Shown here one piece after another: positions 37,233 through 45,963 of a stretch of DNA of 64,000 bases. The number at the start of each line of letters is the position of its first letter. The first letter of the stretch is position 1. Below the pieces are notes generated by a model. It was not told where the DNA came from. It saw nothing but the letters and a program-made list of their open reading frames with translations, and did no database searches. This stretch comes from Shewanella sp. MBTL60-007 (GTDB lineage: Bacteria; Pseudomonadota; Gammaproteobacteria; Enterobacterales; Shewanellaceae). The translations under genes were made by a program, and so were the position numbers. The stretch covers positions 1-64,000 of the forward strand of contig NZ_BPET01000014.1 in the NCBI RefSeq assembly GCF_019654915.1. Reading direction: 5' to 3'.

Positions 37233-38744
37233 TTAAAGATCGGCTTTGATGGTTTCAGACACTACGATACCCATGACTAGACACTCTAGGCAGGATGTAG
37301 AGCTCAAACGGGCTTCACCGTGGATGCCACCTGTCACTTCACCAATGGCGTATAGATTCTTGATAGGTTCCATAGAACGACCATCGATTACACGAGCGCC
37401 TAGATCGGTTTTTAGACCACCCATGCAGTAGTGCACTTTTGGCCAAATGCGTGATACAACGAATGGGCCCGTTAGCGTTTCTGCTGTATCCATCTTGCGG
37501 TTGAATAGCGGATCTTTACGGTCGCTAACGTGCTTGTTGTACTCTTTGATGCTGCGCTTAAGCTCAGCAGCTGGGATATCGAACTTAGCTGCGATCTCAT
37601 CGAGAGAGTCAACTTTCCAAGCCATCTTGTCGCGAAGGGCGCGCACAACACGGTCGTCATTGGCGTAGTTGTTGTAGTTGAAGAACACCACTGGGTAAGC
37701 AGGGCTACCGTCGGCGTTACGGTTCTTCATAATCGCTTCAGAGCAGGTCTTGCGGTCAGCACGTTCGTCCATAAAGCGCTTGCCGTTTAGGACACTGATC
37801 GCCACACCTTGGTGCCAGCCGATAGATAGCAAGGCGTTTGACCAACCGAATCCACCTTCATCTGGTGAGCCCCAGTGGCCCGTTTGGATTAGGTTCATAT
37901 GTACAGGCAGTGCGCCGTGAGCCATCGCCGTTAGGGTCACTTCGCCTGTCGCGCCCATTGCATTGGTGCAATCGAGCGTTGGATCGAGCGACGGATCAAC
38001 TGCTTCACGTAGCTTCATGTTGCGAGCGAAACCGCCGTTAGCCAGTACTACCGCTTTGTTTGCTTTAACAAAAATAGTGGTGCCAGTGTTTAGATCTGGG
38101 AAGCGGTAGTTCTTACGAACCTTAACGCCGATGATCTTCTGACCGTCCATGATGAAGTCTTCGATATAGTGTTGTAGGCGGTAATCGACGCCCTCTTTTA
38201 CGCCTGCTTCATATAGTTTGGTGGTGATGTCGCCGCCAGTACCGTGTTGGGTACGAATCGCGCGAGCCTTGTTGTGACCGCCTACCTGAATGTTAAAACC
38301 ATCACGGAATTTAACGCCGGTATCGATACAAAGATCGTAGGCATCTAGAGAGCGGTTAGCGATTTGGCGTAGCGCAGGTTCGTTTTGCATGCCGCGACCA
38401 GAGATAATCTGATCTTTGACTAACTCTTCTGGTGAGTCGTCATTCACGCCTTGTGCTAGCTGGATTGGGTTCTTAGGGATCGCCAGCCAGCCGCCGTTGA
38501 TTGCCGAGTTACCACCAATCACCTGCATCTTTTCTAAAACAAGTACAGAACCCAGTCCTTGGCGCTTAGCATTTAGCGCTGCAGAAAGGCCAGCAAAACC
38601 AGAGCCAACGACAATCACATCGACGCTTTCGTCCCAATTAATCTCGCCACAGCTTTTAGCTTGTACTGTACCGGGTAAGGTTGCCGCTAAACTACCAACG
38701 GCAGCACCAGCACTGAGTTTTAAAAAGTTTCTTCTACCTTGCAT
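37233..38744 (-). CDS. Tat-exported flavoprotein reductase (fumarate/urocanate reductase family)
   Basis: A 503-residue FAD-binding enzyme of the flavocytochrome c family without a fused heme domain. A Tat signal (GRRNFLKLS) leads to the FAD motif VGSGFAGL (47-54). Equivalents of the FccA catalytic residues are R331 (DERADRKTCS), H438 (WPKVHYCMGG) and R479 (HGEARLSS). H290 lies where FccA has its substrate histidine (LIQTGHW). The Thr-Glu pair that binds fumarate in FccA is not visible (here WSNALLSIGWHQG), so the substrate is probably another enoate or unsaturated acid. The start at 38744 gives a normal Tat peptide. It is first in its operon and divergent from a TetR regulator. Confidence 0.82.
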   Translation of the reverse strand: MQGRRNFLKLSAGAAVGSLAATLPGTVQAKSCGEINWDESVDVIVVGSGFAGLSAALNAKRQGLGSVLVLEKMQVIGGNSAINGGWLAIPKNPIQLAQGVNDDSPEELVKDQIISGRGMQNEPALRQIANRSLDAYDLCIDTGVKFRDGFNIQVGGHNKARAIRTQHGTGGDITTKLYEAGVKEGVDYRLQHYIEDFIMDGQKIIGVKVRKNYRFPDLNTGTTIFVKANKAVVLANGGFARNMKLREAVDPSLDPTLDCTNAMGATGEVTLTAMAHGALPVHMNLIQTGHWGSPDEGGFGWSNALLSIGWHQGVAISVLNGKRFMDERADRKTCSEAIMKNRNADGSPAYPVVFFNYNNYANDDRVVRALRDKMAWKVDSLDEIAAKFDIPAAELKRSIKEYNKHVSDRKDPLFNRKMDTAETLTGPFVVSRIWPKVHYCMGGLKTDLGARVIDGRSMEPIKNLYAIGEVTGGIHGEARLSSTSCLECLVMGIVVSETIKADL

Positions 38745-38835
38745 TTTCTTGTAATCCTCTAATAGGGAATGCGGTAACGATAAACGCAAGTTCAGTTGTT
38801 AAAGGTGAACTAAGTCACGCCATTTTTTCAGTGAC

Positions 38836-38869
38836 AAATTTATTCGTGAGGCAGCTCTCGAATAAATTT
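38836..38869. promoter_or_regulatory. Operator copy 1, between reductase operon and tetR
   Basis: AAATTTATTCGTGAG (38836-38850) and CTCTCGAATAAATTT (38855-38869) form a 15-bp-arm palindrome with one mismatch. The core is TTATTCG-N12-CGAATAA, the same as at 34271-34296. It lies 92 bp before the reductase start and 220 bp before tetR. A nearby CACGC element and ATTTT tract are also shared by both sites. Confidence 0.75.
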
Positions 38870-39088
38870 TCTCTCAAAATACTGGCCGAAATGAGAAGCG
38901 AGAAAATGTGAATGGAATCGATATTGGGTTACAAGTTATTGCGCTAATGTTTATATGACGTAATTCACAAAGCCTACTAATAAAGTGGTATTAGCGTGAA
39001 GTGAATCCCGATTAGGAAAGAGATATCTATAATCTGCAATTGTTAGAAGCGCATAATCGGTTCAACTGTAAAACTAGGCTTGTAATAG

Positions 39089-39880
39089 ATGAAATGTCCC
39101 ACAGAAGCGTTGCCCATGATGCGCTGCAATCAGATACTCGATGCCGCCGAGCAGCTTATTGAGTCTCAAGGCATAGTGTCATTTAAGTTCTCGCAACTCG
39201 CAAAAGAGGTGGGATGTTCCACTGGTACCTTGTATAAATTTTTTGAGCGTAAAGAGGATGTATTAGTCTGCCTATTTTTACGCAGTGCGACCTCTAACCA
39301 CTTGCCAATATTCATTAACAAATATCCCGATTTAACTGCCCAAGAAAAAGTGCTGTTACCCATTCTGTTTACATTTGAAACCATCAAGCGCAGTAAAAGC
39401 TTCTTTACTCTGCGCTCAGTTTCGGTCAACACCATGGTTTGGCAGCTAGCCAGCGATGAGAAAGTGGATCGCTTTAAGAAGCGTATCAATGCGTTTTGGG
39501 GCTGGTTTACCGACTCACTCAATGAAGCGGTAGCAAAAGGTGAACTTGAGGCAACACCACTACAAGTTAAAGAGTTAGTGCAGGGGATCACCTTCTACCT
39601 CACAGGTTCGCTAACCCAGTTTGAAAGCCAGTTGATTGCCCCTGAGTACTTATCAAACCGTCGTGAGACCTGTTACCGCCATCTGGCGCGCTTAATGGGA
39701 CAGTACAAGTGGACTAAGCCACTCACCCCAGAGCTGTTTGAATCTCTAGAGAGCAGAAGCTCAAGCTTCTTCGATAAACATTATCGCGACCATATGAGCT
39801 GCAGTGCCTGTAGCGCTTTATCCTGTTATCCGCTCGATAGTGAAACGGCTTGCCTACGTAAGAAACAACACGCCGCTTAG
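39089..39880 (+). CDS. TetR-family transcriptional regulator with Cys-rich tail
   Basis: A 263-residue regulator. The N-terminal helix-turn-helix is typical of TetR (QILDAAEQLIESQGIVSFKFSQLAKEVGCSTGTLYKFFERKEDVL). The C-terminal domain would bind the inducer. After it comes an unusual tail with C238, C241, C246 and C255 (CSACSALSC, then CLRKK), a CxxCx4Cx8C pattern that could hold a metal or Fe-S cluster or act as a thiol switch. The gene is divergent from the flavoprotein operon and next to the palindrome at 38836, so it is the likely repressor of the locus and of the cupin gene. Confidence 0.85.
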   Translation: MKCPTEALPMMRCNQILDAAEQLIESQGIVSFKFSQLAKEVGCSTGTLYKFFERKEDVLVCLFLRSATSNHLPIFINKYPDLTAQEKVLLPILFTFETIKRSKSFFTLRSVSVNTMVWQLASDEKVDRFKKRINAFWGWFTDSLNEAVAKGELEATPLQVKELVQGITFYLTGSLTQFESQLIAPEYLSNRRETCYRHLARLMGQYKWTKPLTPELFESLESRSSSFFDKHYRDHMSCSACSALSCYPLDSETACLRKKQHAA

Positions 39881-39899
39881 TCTGCCGCCCCCGCCTAAA

Positions 39900-39917
39900 G
39901 CCCCTTTGAAAGGGGGC
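39900..39917 (+). terminator. Weak hairpin after tetR
   Basis: CCCCTT-TGA-AAGGGG, 20 bp past the tetR stop, without a T run immediately after. Confidence 0.4.
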
Positions 39918-40034
39918 AATACAGTGATTTTTACGGGGATATGCTTGCTGAAGATCTTGAAGCTAGCCCCCGTTTTGCTTGACTTTTTTATGACCACTGA
40001 TAGGCTGCTCTGTCAGTAATCAAGGTGGTATACA

Positions 40035-41126
40035 ATGCAAATAACTTATAATTTAAAACCTGCGTTAGAGCGCCGTAGCGAACAGTTTAACCCTACGAGT
40101 AATGTGGGCTTCGGCAACCTCAGAACTGATCACATGTTTTTGATGGATTACCGCGATGGGCAGTGGTGTGATCCAAGAGTGGTTCCTTATGGTCCGTTTC
40201 AGGTTGCTCCTGGCGCTATCGCTTTGCATTATGGCCAGTCGGTATTTGAAGGCGCCAAAGCCTTTCAACATGAAGATGGCGAGATCTATACCTTCCGTAT
40301 CGATAAGAATGCCGAGCGTTTAAACCGTTCTGCCGATATTCTTTGTATTCCGGCTATTCCTGAGCAGATGCAGATCGATGCCATTAATGCCTTGATCGAT
40401 GTTGACCGTTTATGGTTTCCGATGCAAGAGGGTGCCTGTCTCTATATTCGTCCATTTATCTTCGCCACCGAAGACCGTTTATCAGTAAGCCCGAGCGAGC
40501 AGTACACCTTCTGTGTGATGCTAAGCCCTAGTGGCCCTTATTATAGCGATGGCTTCGATAAGGCGATTCGCCTGTTGATCAGTGAGCGTTTCCATCGTGC
40601 GGTTTCTGGCGGCACGGGGGCTTCTAAGGCTGCGGGTAACTACGCGGCATCGCTAAAGGCGGGTAAGGCTGCTGCTGAGTATGGCGCCGAGCAGGTGCTG
40701 TATTTAGATGCTAATAATAAGCAGATCGAGGAAGTGGGGGCGATGAACCACTTCCACGTGCTGAAAGACGGTACGATTATTATTCCAAAATTTACCGACA
40801 CCATCTTAAAGTCGATTACCTCACAGTCTATTCTCGATTTGGGCGAGTTACTGGGCTGCGAAGTGCGCCAAGAAACAGTGATGCTAGATAAGTTTATTAG
40901 CGATATCGAGTCTGGTGAGATCATCGAGGCTGGCGGTTTTGGTACGGCGGCCGTTGTATCGCCAGTAGGCTCTTATATCTTTGAAGATAACCGCATTGTT
41001 ACCGTTGGAAATGGCGAAGTGGGTGAGCACACTAAGCGGATCTATAAGGTGTTGACTGAGATCCAGAAGGGCCATATTCAAGGGCCTGAAGGTTGGGTGC
41101 AACACGTTAAGCGGGTGCAGATTTAA
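40035..41126 (+). CDS. Branched-chain amino acid aminotransferase (long BCAT type)
   Basis: A 363-residue fold-type IV PLP enzyme of the longer BCAT class (similar to eukaryotic and Bacillus YbgE-type enzymes). The PLP lysine is in GASKAAGNYAASLKAG, and EVGAMNHFHV and EAGGFGTAAVVSPVG are family motifs. It transfers the amino group between glutamate and the branched-chain 2-oxo acids. A second, shorter IlvE (59634) lies in the ilv operon, so the cell has two. The 15 bases AATCAAGGTGGTATA just before this start (40018-40032) occur identically before ilvC (55527-55541). Confidence 0.9.
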   Translation: MQITYNLKPALERRSEQFNPTSNVGFGNLRTDHMFLMDYRDGQWCDPRVVPYGPFQVAPGAIALHYGQSVFEGAKAFQHEDGEIYTFRIDKNAERLNRSADILCIPAIPEQMQIDAINALIDVDRLWFPMQEGACLYIRPFIFATEDRLSVSPSEQYTFCVMLSPSGPYYSDGFDKAIRLLISERFHRAVSGGTGASKAAGNYAASLKAGKAAAEYGAEQVLYLDANNKQIEEVGAMNHFHVLKDGTIIIPKFTDTILKSITSQSILDLGELLGCEVRQETVMLDKFISDIESGEIIEAGGFGTAAVVSPVGSYIFEDNRIVTVGNGEVGEHTKRIYKVLTEIQKGHIQGPEGWVQHVKRVQI

Positions 41127-41153
41127 GGCTGTTAACTCAGTTAGCTAAATACT

Positions 41154-41178
41154 AAAGGCTCCTTATGGAGCCTTTTTT
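41154..41178 (+). terminator. Terminator after the BCAT gene
   Basis: AAAGGCTCC-TTAT-GGAGCC followed by six T residues. Confidence 0.92.
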
Positions 41179-41188
41179 ATGACAGTTA

Positions 41189-41590
41189 TTAAAGCGTGAT
41201 AATGGTGTTGATCATCACCGCTTGGCGGCTAATGTTTTGTGCGGTTGGGTAAAACTGATACTCGCCTACTCCATTAAGCTCATCTTCGGGGATCTTGTTG
41301 CCATCGCTAGTGTTTACAATGTTGACCTGCTGCATTTCTCCGGAGGTGTTGATCACAAAGGAGACCTTGTAGCTTGCTTTATCTTGCGTTGTTTCGACTG
41401 TTGACTGGGGCAATATCCGTTGCCAGCTAATGAGCGTGTCTTTTGTCACCCAGAAGTAGGCCATTTCGCTCCCGCTGATCGCTAGTGGTGACTTGGCGGA
41501 GTACATATCCCTTTGATTTGCACAGCCCATGCTACTCAATATTATGAGGGCAGCGAAAAAACCATAGGCTAATTTTAGTGGTCGATGCAT
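41189..41590 (-). CDS. Small lipoprotein with TonB-C-like fold
   Basis: A 133-residue predicted lipoprotein (lipobox region ILSSMGC). The mature part has the strand-turn-strand pattern of TonB C-terminal/energy-transducer-like domains (SYKVSFVINTSGEMQQVNIVNTSDG, then VGEYQFYPTAQN), but lacks the full helix, so the relation is uncertain. I do not recognise a specific family. It converges with the BCAT gene. Confidence 0.55.
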   Translation of the reverse strand: MHRPLKLAYGFFAALIILSSMGCANQRDMYSAKSPLAISGSEMAYFWVTKDTLISWQRILPQSTVETTQDKASYKVSFVINTSGEMQQVNIVNTSDGNKIPEDELNGVGEYQFYPTAQNISRQAVMINTIITL

Positions 41591-41891
41591 TTTGATACGC
41601 TTATTGTTCTTATGTAAATACTGAGGCGGTAAAGTTATCCTTTAGGGGGCGGTAAGTCTAGTCAGGATATTGACGTATTAGAATGTAGGTCTGGAGAATG
41701 TACTGCAAGACTGGTTAAGGGTGGTGATAAATTTGGAGGTCAGCTTTAAATGTGGTCAAAGCTGTCTAAATCTTTCTGTTTGTTGGGTTTTTAAATTATT
41801 TGCGATAAAAGTAATTTATTTGACGTGTGTTAAAGTGTTGAAGCTTAAAGGAGAAATGAATAGGCAGGAAGATCTGCCTATTCAGAGGAAG
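41591..41891. other. Intergenic region, one hairpin only
   Basis: About 300 bp with no supported gene. Only the hairpin at 41857-41884, described separately, stands out. Confidence 0.45.
41857..41884 (-). terminator. Terminator after the acyltransferase pair
   Basis: TGAATAGGCAG and CTGCCTATTCA form a perfect 11-bp stem with a six-base loop, followed on the minus strand by TTTCTCCTTT. Confidence 0.75.
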
Positions 41892-42845
41892 TTATTGCTG
41901 TTGCTTCGAGGCGCTTGGCTTCTCGATTAGATGCTCACTCGGCACATTATGCTTAAGCATAAGCTGGTGGATCTCTTCATCCTTGCTTTCCCAGATATCA
42001 TTTAGCCAACGTTGGAACTCAACGCGATAGGCTGCTTCAGCAAAGTAGCGTTTATTGTCCACCTTAGGTACGGGAAGAACCTTCACTCGCACGACTATCT
42101 TCTTCATACGGCCATGCATCACCTCATCTAAGGCATCCTTTTTTATGGCTTCAGGATAAACCAGAGTGACGTCGAGCAGGTTGGTAAACTGTTCACCCAT
42201 GGCAGAGAGGGCAAAGGCGATACCACCGGCCTTAGGGCGTAATAGGTAGCGGTAAGGCGAATCTTGGCGAATACGTTTCTCTTCGGTAAAGCGACTGCCT
42301 TCAACATAGTTGATGATCGAAGTTGGCATATTACGAAACTTCTCACAGGCGCGACGAGTGGTCTTTAAATCTTTGCCTTTAAGTTTAGGGTTCTTCTTCA
42401 GTTTTGCCGGACTGGTACGGGTCATAAAGGGCATATCCAGTGACCAGCAACCTAAGCCTAAGAAGGGCACATAGAGTAGCTCTTTCTTGAGGAAGAATTT
42501 AAGCATAGGAATATGATTACGCAGGACGTATGTCTGAGCGGCAATATCGAAGCCACTGAGATGGTTACTGATCAGTAGATACCAGCTGTGCTTATCTAGG
42601 TTTTCCAGTCCTTCAACATCCCACTCGATATCGGCAAGCAGATATAATATTCCACCATTACAGGTAGCCCAGGCCCACATAAAGCGGTTCATCACATGGG
42701 TTAAGCCGTTACGAACTAGAGTTATTGGCAATAGAAATTTAAATATTCCCCCAATAATAATCAGCGAGGCCCACACCACAGTATTAATGATCAATAACAG
42801 GGTGCTTAAGAAATATAAAACAGGTCCGGGTAAAAAGTTCAACAT
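41892..42845 (-). CDS. YihG-like acyltransferase (copy 2)
   Basis: A 317-residue membrane-associated acyltransferase of the PlsC/lysophospholipid family. Two N-terminal membrane helices precede the catalytic NHLSGFD motif (HxxxxD), then FLKKELLYVPFLG, and the substrate-binding EGSRF motif. It would transfer an acyl chain to a lysophosphatidate or other lysolipid at the inner membrane, as proposed for E. coli YihG. It is a close paralogue of the gene 7 bp upstream. The tail is Gln-rich. Confidence 0.85.
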   Translation of the reverse strand: MLNFLPGPVLYFLSTLLLIINTVVWASLIIIGGIFKFLLPITLVRNGLTHVMNRFMWAWATCNGGILYLLADIEWDVEGLENLDKHSWYLLISNHLSGFDIAAQTYVLRNHIPMLKFFLKKELLYVPFLGLGCWSLDMPFMTRTSPAKLKKNPKLKGKDLKTTRRACEKFRNMPTSIINYVEGSRFTEEKRIRQDSPYRYLLRPKAGGIAFALSAMGEQFTNLLDVTLVYPEAIKKDALDEVMHGRMKKIVVRVKVLPVPKVDNKRYFAEAAYRVEFQRWLNDIWESKDEEIHQLMLKHNVPSEHLIEKPSASKQQQ

Positions 42846-42852
42846 CTTGCTC

Positions 42853-43758
42853 TTATGCCTCTTCTCGGGTGTTTTCAGCTTGTGCTAATTGGGTCAGTAC
42901 TTGATCTTTTTGCTGCCAGATTTGGTTTAGCTGCTCTTGGAAGTGGATCTTAAATTGACGGTCTTTAATGTAATCTCCACGCAATTCGTCACCAATATCG
43001 CTAACTTCTATATGCACTCTTACCTCATCGACCTGACCGCTAATGTACTCCCAATAACTCGGCACTTTACCTGGATAGTAGATGGAGATATTAACCAGCT
43101 TATGGATATGCTCACCCATAGCAGAAAGCGCAAAGGCCATACCGCCAGCTTTAGGCTTGAGTAGATGGTTGAAAGGTGAGTTCTGTTTGCTGTGTTTACC
43201 TGGATGAAAGCGAGTACCCTCAACAAAGTTCATCACGCTAACGGGCTTACTCTTAAACTTGGCACAGGCTTTACGAGTGATCTCGATATCCTTGCCGCGG
43301 AGTTTAGGGTTTCTCTTCAATTGGGCCGTGCTGTAGCGACGCATAAAGGGAAAATCCAGTGCCCACCAAGCGAGCCCGAGAACGGGAACGAAGATCAGCT
43401 CCTGCTTCAAGAAAAACTTCAAGAAGGGGATCTTGCGATTCAACACTCGCTGCAAGATTAGAATATCGACCCAAGACTGATGGTTAGCGATAACCATATA
43501 CCACTCTTTGGTAGAAAGCTGGGTATCACCTTCAACGGTTAATTTAATGGGGTGAAGTAGCTTTTCGACAGCGCCATTGACACTGATCCAGGCGCTGGCA
43601 CAAAAGTCGAGAAAGTAGGTGCAGGCCTTGCGCGTCACAGCTAAAGGAATGAGCTTAAAAATACTCACAATGAATATGGGAGTGACCCAAAAGAGCGTGT
43701 TAAGAAAATAGCAGAAAAAGGCTAAGCTTCCCCTAATACGTGACACCATCGCGCCCAT
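42853..43758 (-). CDS. YihG-like acyltransferase (copy 1)
   Basis: A 301-residue paralogue of the next gene. Motifs are NHQSWVD, FLKKQEL-like FLKFFLKQELIFVPVLG, and VEGTRF. The two proteins share the segment with AQLKRNPKLRGKD / AKLKKNPKLKGKD and KPKAGGMAFALSAMGE / RPKAGGIAFALSAMGE, so they arose by tandem duplication. The ATG at 43758 has GAGG six bases upstream; a TTG four codons before it is less likely. Confidence 0.85.
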   Translation of the reverse strand: MGAMVSRIRGSLAFFCYFLNTLFWVTPIFIVSIFKLIPLAVTRKACTYFLDFCASAWISVNGAVEKLLHPIKLTVEGDTQLSTKEWYMVIANHQSWVDILILQRVLNRKIPFLKFFLKQELIFVPVLGLAWWALDFPFMRRYSTAQLKRNPKLRGKDIEITRKACAKFKSKPVSVMNFVEGTRFHPGKHSKQNSPFNHLLKPKAGGMAFALSAMGEHIHKLVNISIYYPGKVPSYWEYISGQVDEVRVHIEVSDIGDELRGDYIKDRQFKIHFQEQLNQIWQQKDQVLTQLAQAENTREEA

Positions 43759-43936
43759 CCAGAACCTCAAGAAAAAAATTGGAGACCTATAGTACTCGTT
43801 GTCAGGTCTCGTCTCAATCTAGATGTTAAATTTTGATAGTTAACGGATCGGCTTATCGGTGCTTTGAGCAAGTTTGTTAGTGAGCATTAGTGAGTGCGGT
43901 GATAGCTTGTTTAAAATTATTATCACTCATAAACAC

Positions 43937-43978
43937 CAAGCCCTAGCACGATACCGACTAGTATCAAGCTAGGGCTTG
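43937..43978 (-). terminator. Two-part hairpin after the EAL gene
   Basis: CAAGCCCTAGC and GCTAGGGCTTG form an 11-bp outer stem; inside it GATAC and GTATC form a second stem. It lies 18 bp past the stop of the EAL gene. Confidence 0.75.
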
Positions 43979-43996
43979 TTGTTTCAACTTTAGAGA

Positions 43997-45526
43997 CTAG
44001 CTGTTGAGCAGGTAAGCTCTGAGTTCCGTTGCTGCCATCGCCTTGGCATAGAGCCAGCCTTGATGTTGGTAAACACCTAACTCTGTGAGATATGTAGCTT
44101 GCTCCTGAGTTTCAACGCCTTCTGCGGTGAGGCTAATGTTCATCTCTTTTGCTATCGCCACATAGGAACGAATTAGGAAAGGTTGATGATGTTCACTCAA
44201 AATCAGTTTAGTAAAGGCTTTATTAATCTTCAGGCCGTCAAACTCTAACTGCTGTATGAGTAAGCCGCCGCCATAACCCACACCGACATCATCGAGTTTG
44301 ATGCAACAGCCTAATTGTTTACAGCCAGCGATAAATTCACGTACAGCTTGCCAAGACTGAATCGGTTGCCGCTCGGTGAGTTCAAAGCTTAACTGATCGA
44401 CCGGATACCCTTTATTAGCCAATAACTGTAGATATGGCAGTAAATTTTGTTGCTCTATTTGATAGGCGCTGACGTTGATACTGCACCTAGCTATTTCATT
44501 GCTTCTCAGTAGTGATTTTAACTCACTCAGCGCGGTTCTTATCATCCACTTTGTCAGCTGCGGCATCACAGAATCCTGTTCCAGAACTTTAATATAACTG
44601 CCGGTTTCCCTGCTCTCTCCATTCTTTTTACGCCATCGCAAAAGCGTTTCGACGCTAGATATCTGGCCACTTTTAGTATTTACAATAGGTTGATAGGCCA
44701 AGAAAAAGGCCTCTTTTTTCAGTGCGCATACGAAGCGGCGGTGCCAATAAAACTTAAGTACTCGCCCGCGGATCAGGTAACCAACACCAGCTAAAAGTGC
44801 CGTTGGTAACAGTAGTAGTAGAAATACAGTTAACCACAGTTGATTTCTCGCACTTTCGTTGGCAAATAGGCTGTATTTAAATTCTGAGTGCTTGGCCTGA
44901 TACTCGATACTGGCAAAGGGATTATCATCAGTATTTTGGTTGATCCAGTTATGGCCATTTATCTTAATACTGATACCGCCACAGACTTGGCAATCGGTTA
45001 GGGCTTTATTAATGGCATCAGCCGATTGTACAGGCACAAATACCTTGGCGGTACTGTCTGTCACGCTGGCATAGATGGTTCTTTGTTTATTGAAGGTGCG
45101 AGCATCTTTGGCTTTGACTAATCCATGGCCATCGATGTCACGGCTTAACAATTTTCCTCCGGGGGGAACTGGCCAGCGGCCGATCGCTGAGCAGACGTAG
45201 TTTTCATCGTTAAACTTTACCCAAGGTACGGGTTGATCGTTTTGTTTAAATAGCTTGTTTTTAAGTAAGCTGATGGTCTCTTCAGAGCAGTGAGTCTCCT
45301 GCTCCTCTTGAAGCTTTGCTTGAACTTCTCTCATCTGTGCTTTTGCAGCTAATTGTCTTTGCTGGTACTCCTGCTCAATTTTGATGGCAGCAGCAGTTAA
45401 TTGACGAGTGAGCAAATAGTGGCTTAGGCCAAGAGATGTAGCCAGTAATGTAATAAAAACAACTCCAGCAATGGCAGATTTGATTGCATGTTTACGGTTA
45501 TATTTGAGCTTACTTGGCATGGCCAT
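43997..45526 (-). CDS. CSS-motif EAL-domain cyclic-di-GMP phosphodiesterase
   Basis: A membrane protein of about 509 residues. Helix one is at about 18-40 and helix two at about 235-255; between them lies a periplasmic CSS-type sensor (THCSEETI, YVCSAIGRW). The C-terminal EAL domain has the metal and substrate residues in place: SVETLLRW, NVSAYQ, FELTERQP, KLDDVGVGYGG, and TAEGVET. The usual DDFGTG reads DDVGVG, but the two aspartates remain, so activity is likely. CSS-EAL proteins are regulated by DsbA/DsbB redox state, and dsbA is present in this window. The exact start is uncertain (45520, 45526 or a TTG at 45532). Confidence 0.85.
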   Translation of the reverse strand: MAMPSKLKYNRKHAIKSAIAGVVFITLLATSLGLSHYLLTRQLTAAAIKIEQEYQQRQLAAKAQMREVQAKLQEEQETHCSEETISLLKNKLFKQNDQPVPWVKFNDENYVCSAIGRWPVPPGGKLLSRDIDGHGLVKAKDARTFNKQRTIYASVTDSTAKVFVPVQSADAINKALTDCQVCGGISIKINGHNWINQNTDDNPFASIEYQAKHSEFKYSLFANESARNQLWLTVFLLLLLPTALLAGVGYLIRGRVLKFYWHRRFVCALKKEAFFLAYQPIVNTKSGQISSVETLLRWRKKNGESRETGSYIKVLEQDSVMPQLTKWMIRTALSELKSLLRSNEIARCSINVSAYQIEQQNLLPYLQLLANKGYPVDQLSFELTERQPIQSWQAVREFIAGCKQLGCCIKLDDVGVGYGGGLLIQQLEFDGLKINKAFTKLILSEHHQPFLIRSYVAIAKEMNISLTAEGVETQEQATYLTELGVYQHQGWLYAKAMAATELRAYLLNS

Positions 45527-45963
45527 AATCAATAACTATAAGAAAATTTGAATAAAAGATGATAGCCCGTAGTCCACTGCTATCCGATTGGGATGAGGGA
45601 GTCACCTTTTCCAATCTTTAAGAGCGCGCATGGAAAGCCACCTTTGTTGGCGTAAATGCAAAAAAAGCGGCTAGGTGTGCTTGAAGTAAATAAATGTTTG
45701 CTACTTCAATGTCATCTGGTTAACGAAGCTGGCGGAATTTACTGGAATATGGGGTTTGATTCAACTTATTTGTTTAATAGGTAACAGTTATTTAATCTAG
45801 CCATAATCTTACTTAATTTCAGTGCAGAGATTTACTGCAGTGAAATATTCTTGCTTATTAATGCCAAGGCACTAAGAAATATAGCAAAGTCCATGATTTA
45901 AGTGACCATGTTGAGGGTATGAGCAGGAGCCGGGGCATTATTGTGTGATAAGCCTAGCCGTTA
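45527..45963. other. Intergenic region, nothing firm
   Basis: About 435 bp between the EAL gene and yifB, both on the minus strand. It holds short inverted repeats (TTGAAGTA/TACTTCAA near 45679-45708, TTTCAGTGCAG/CTGCAGTGAAA near 45818-45846). I looked for a cyclic-di-GMP riboswitch upstream of the EAL gene and did not find one. Confidence 0.4.

Noticed and set aside
36853..38744. Canonical fumarate reductase FccA
   Set aside because: The heme domain is separate, and the Thr-Glu substrate-binding pair of FccA is not seen.
39804..40019. Short frame after tetR
   Set aside because: It overlaps the tetR end in another frame, lacks a ribosome site, and reads through a GC-rich hairpin.
45527..45700. 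Cyclic-di-GMP riboswitch before the EAL gene
   Set aside because: The region has GC-rich hairpins, but the conserved GEMM core is not present in order.
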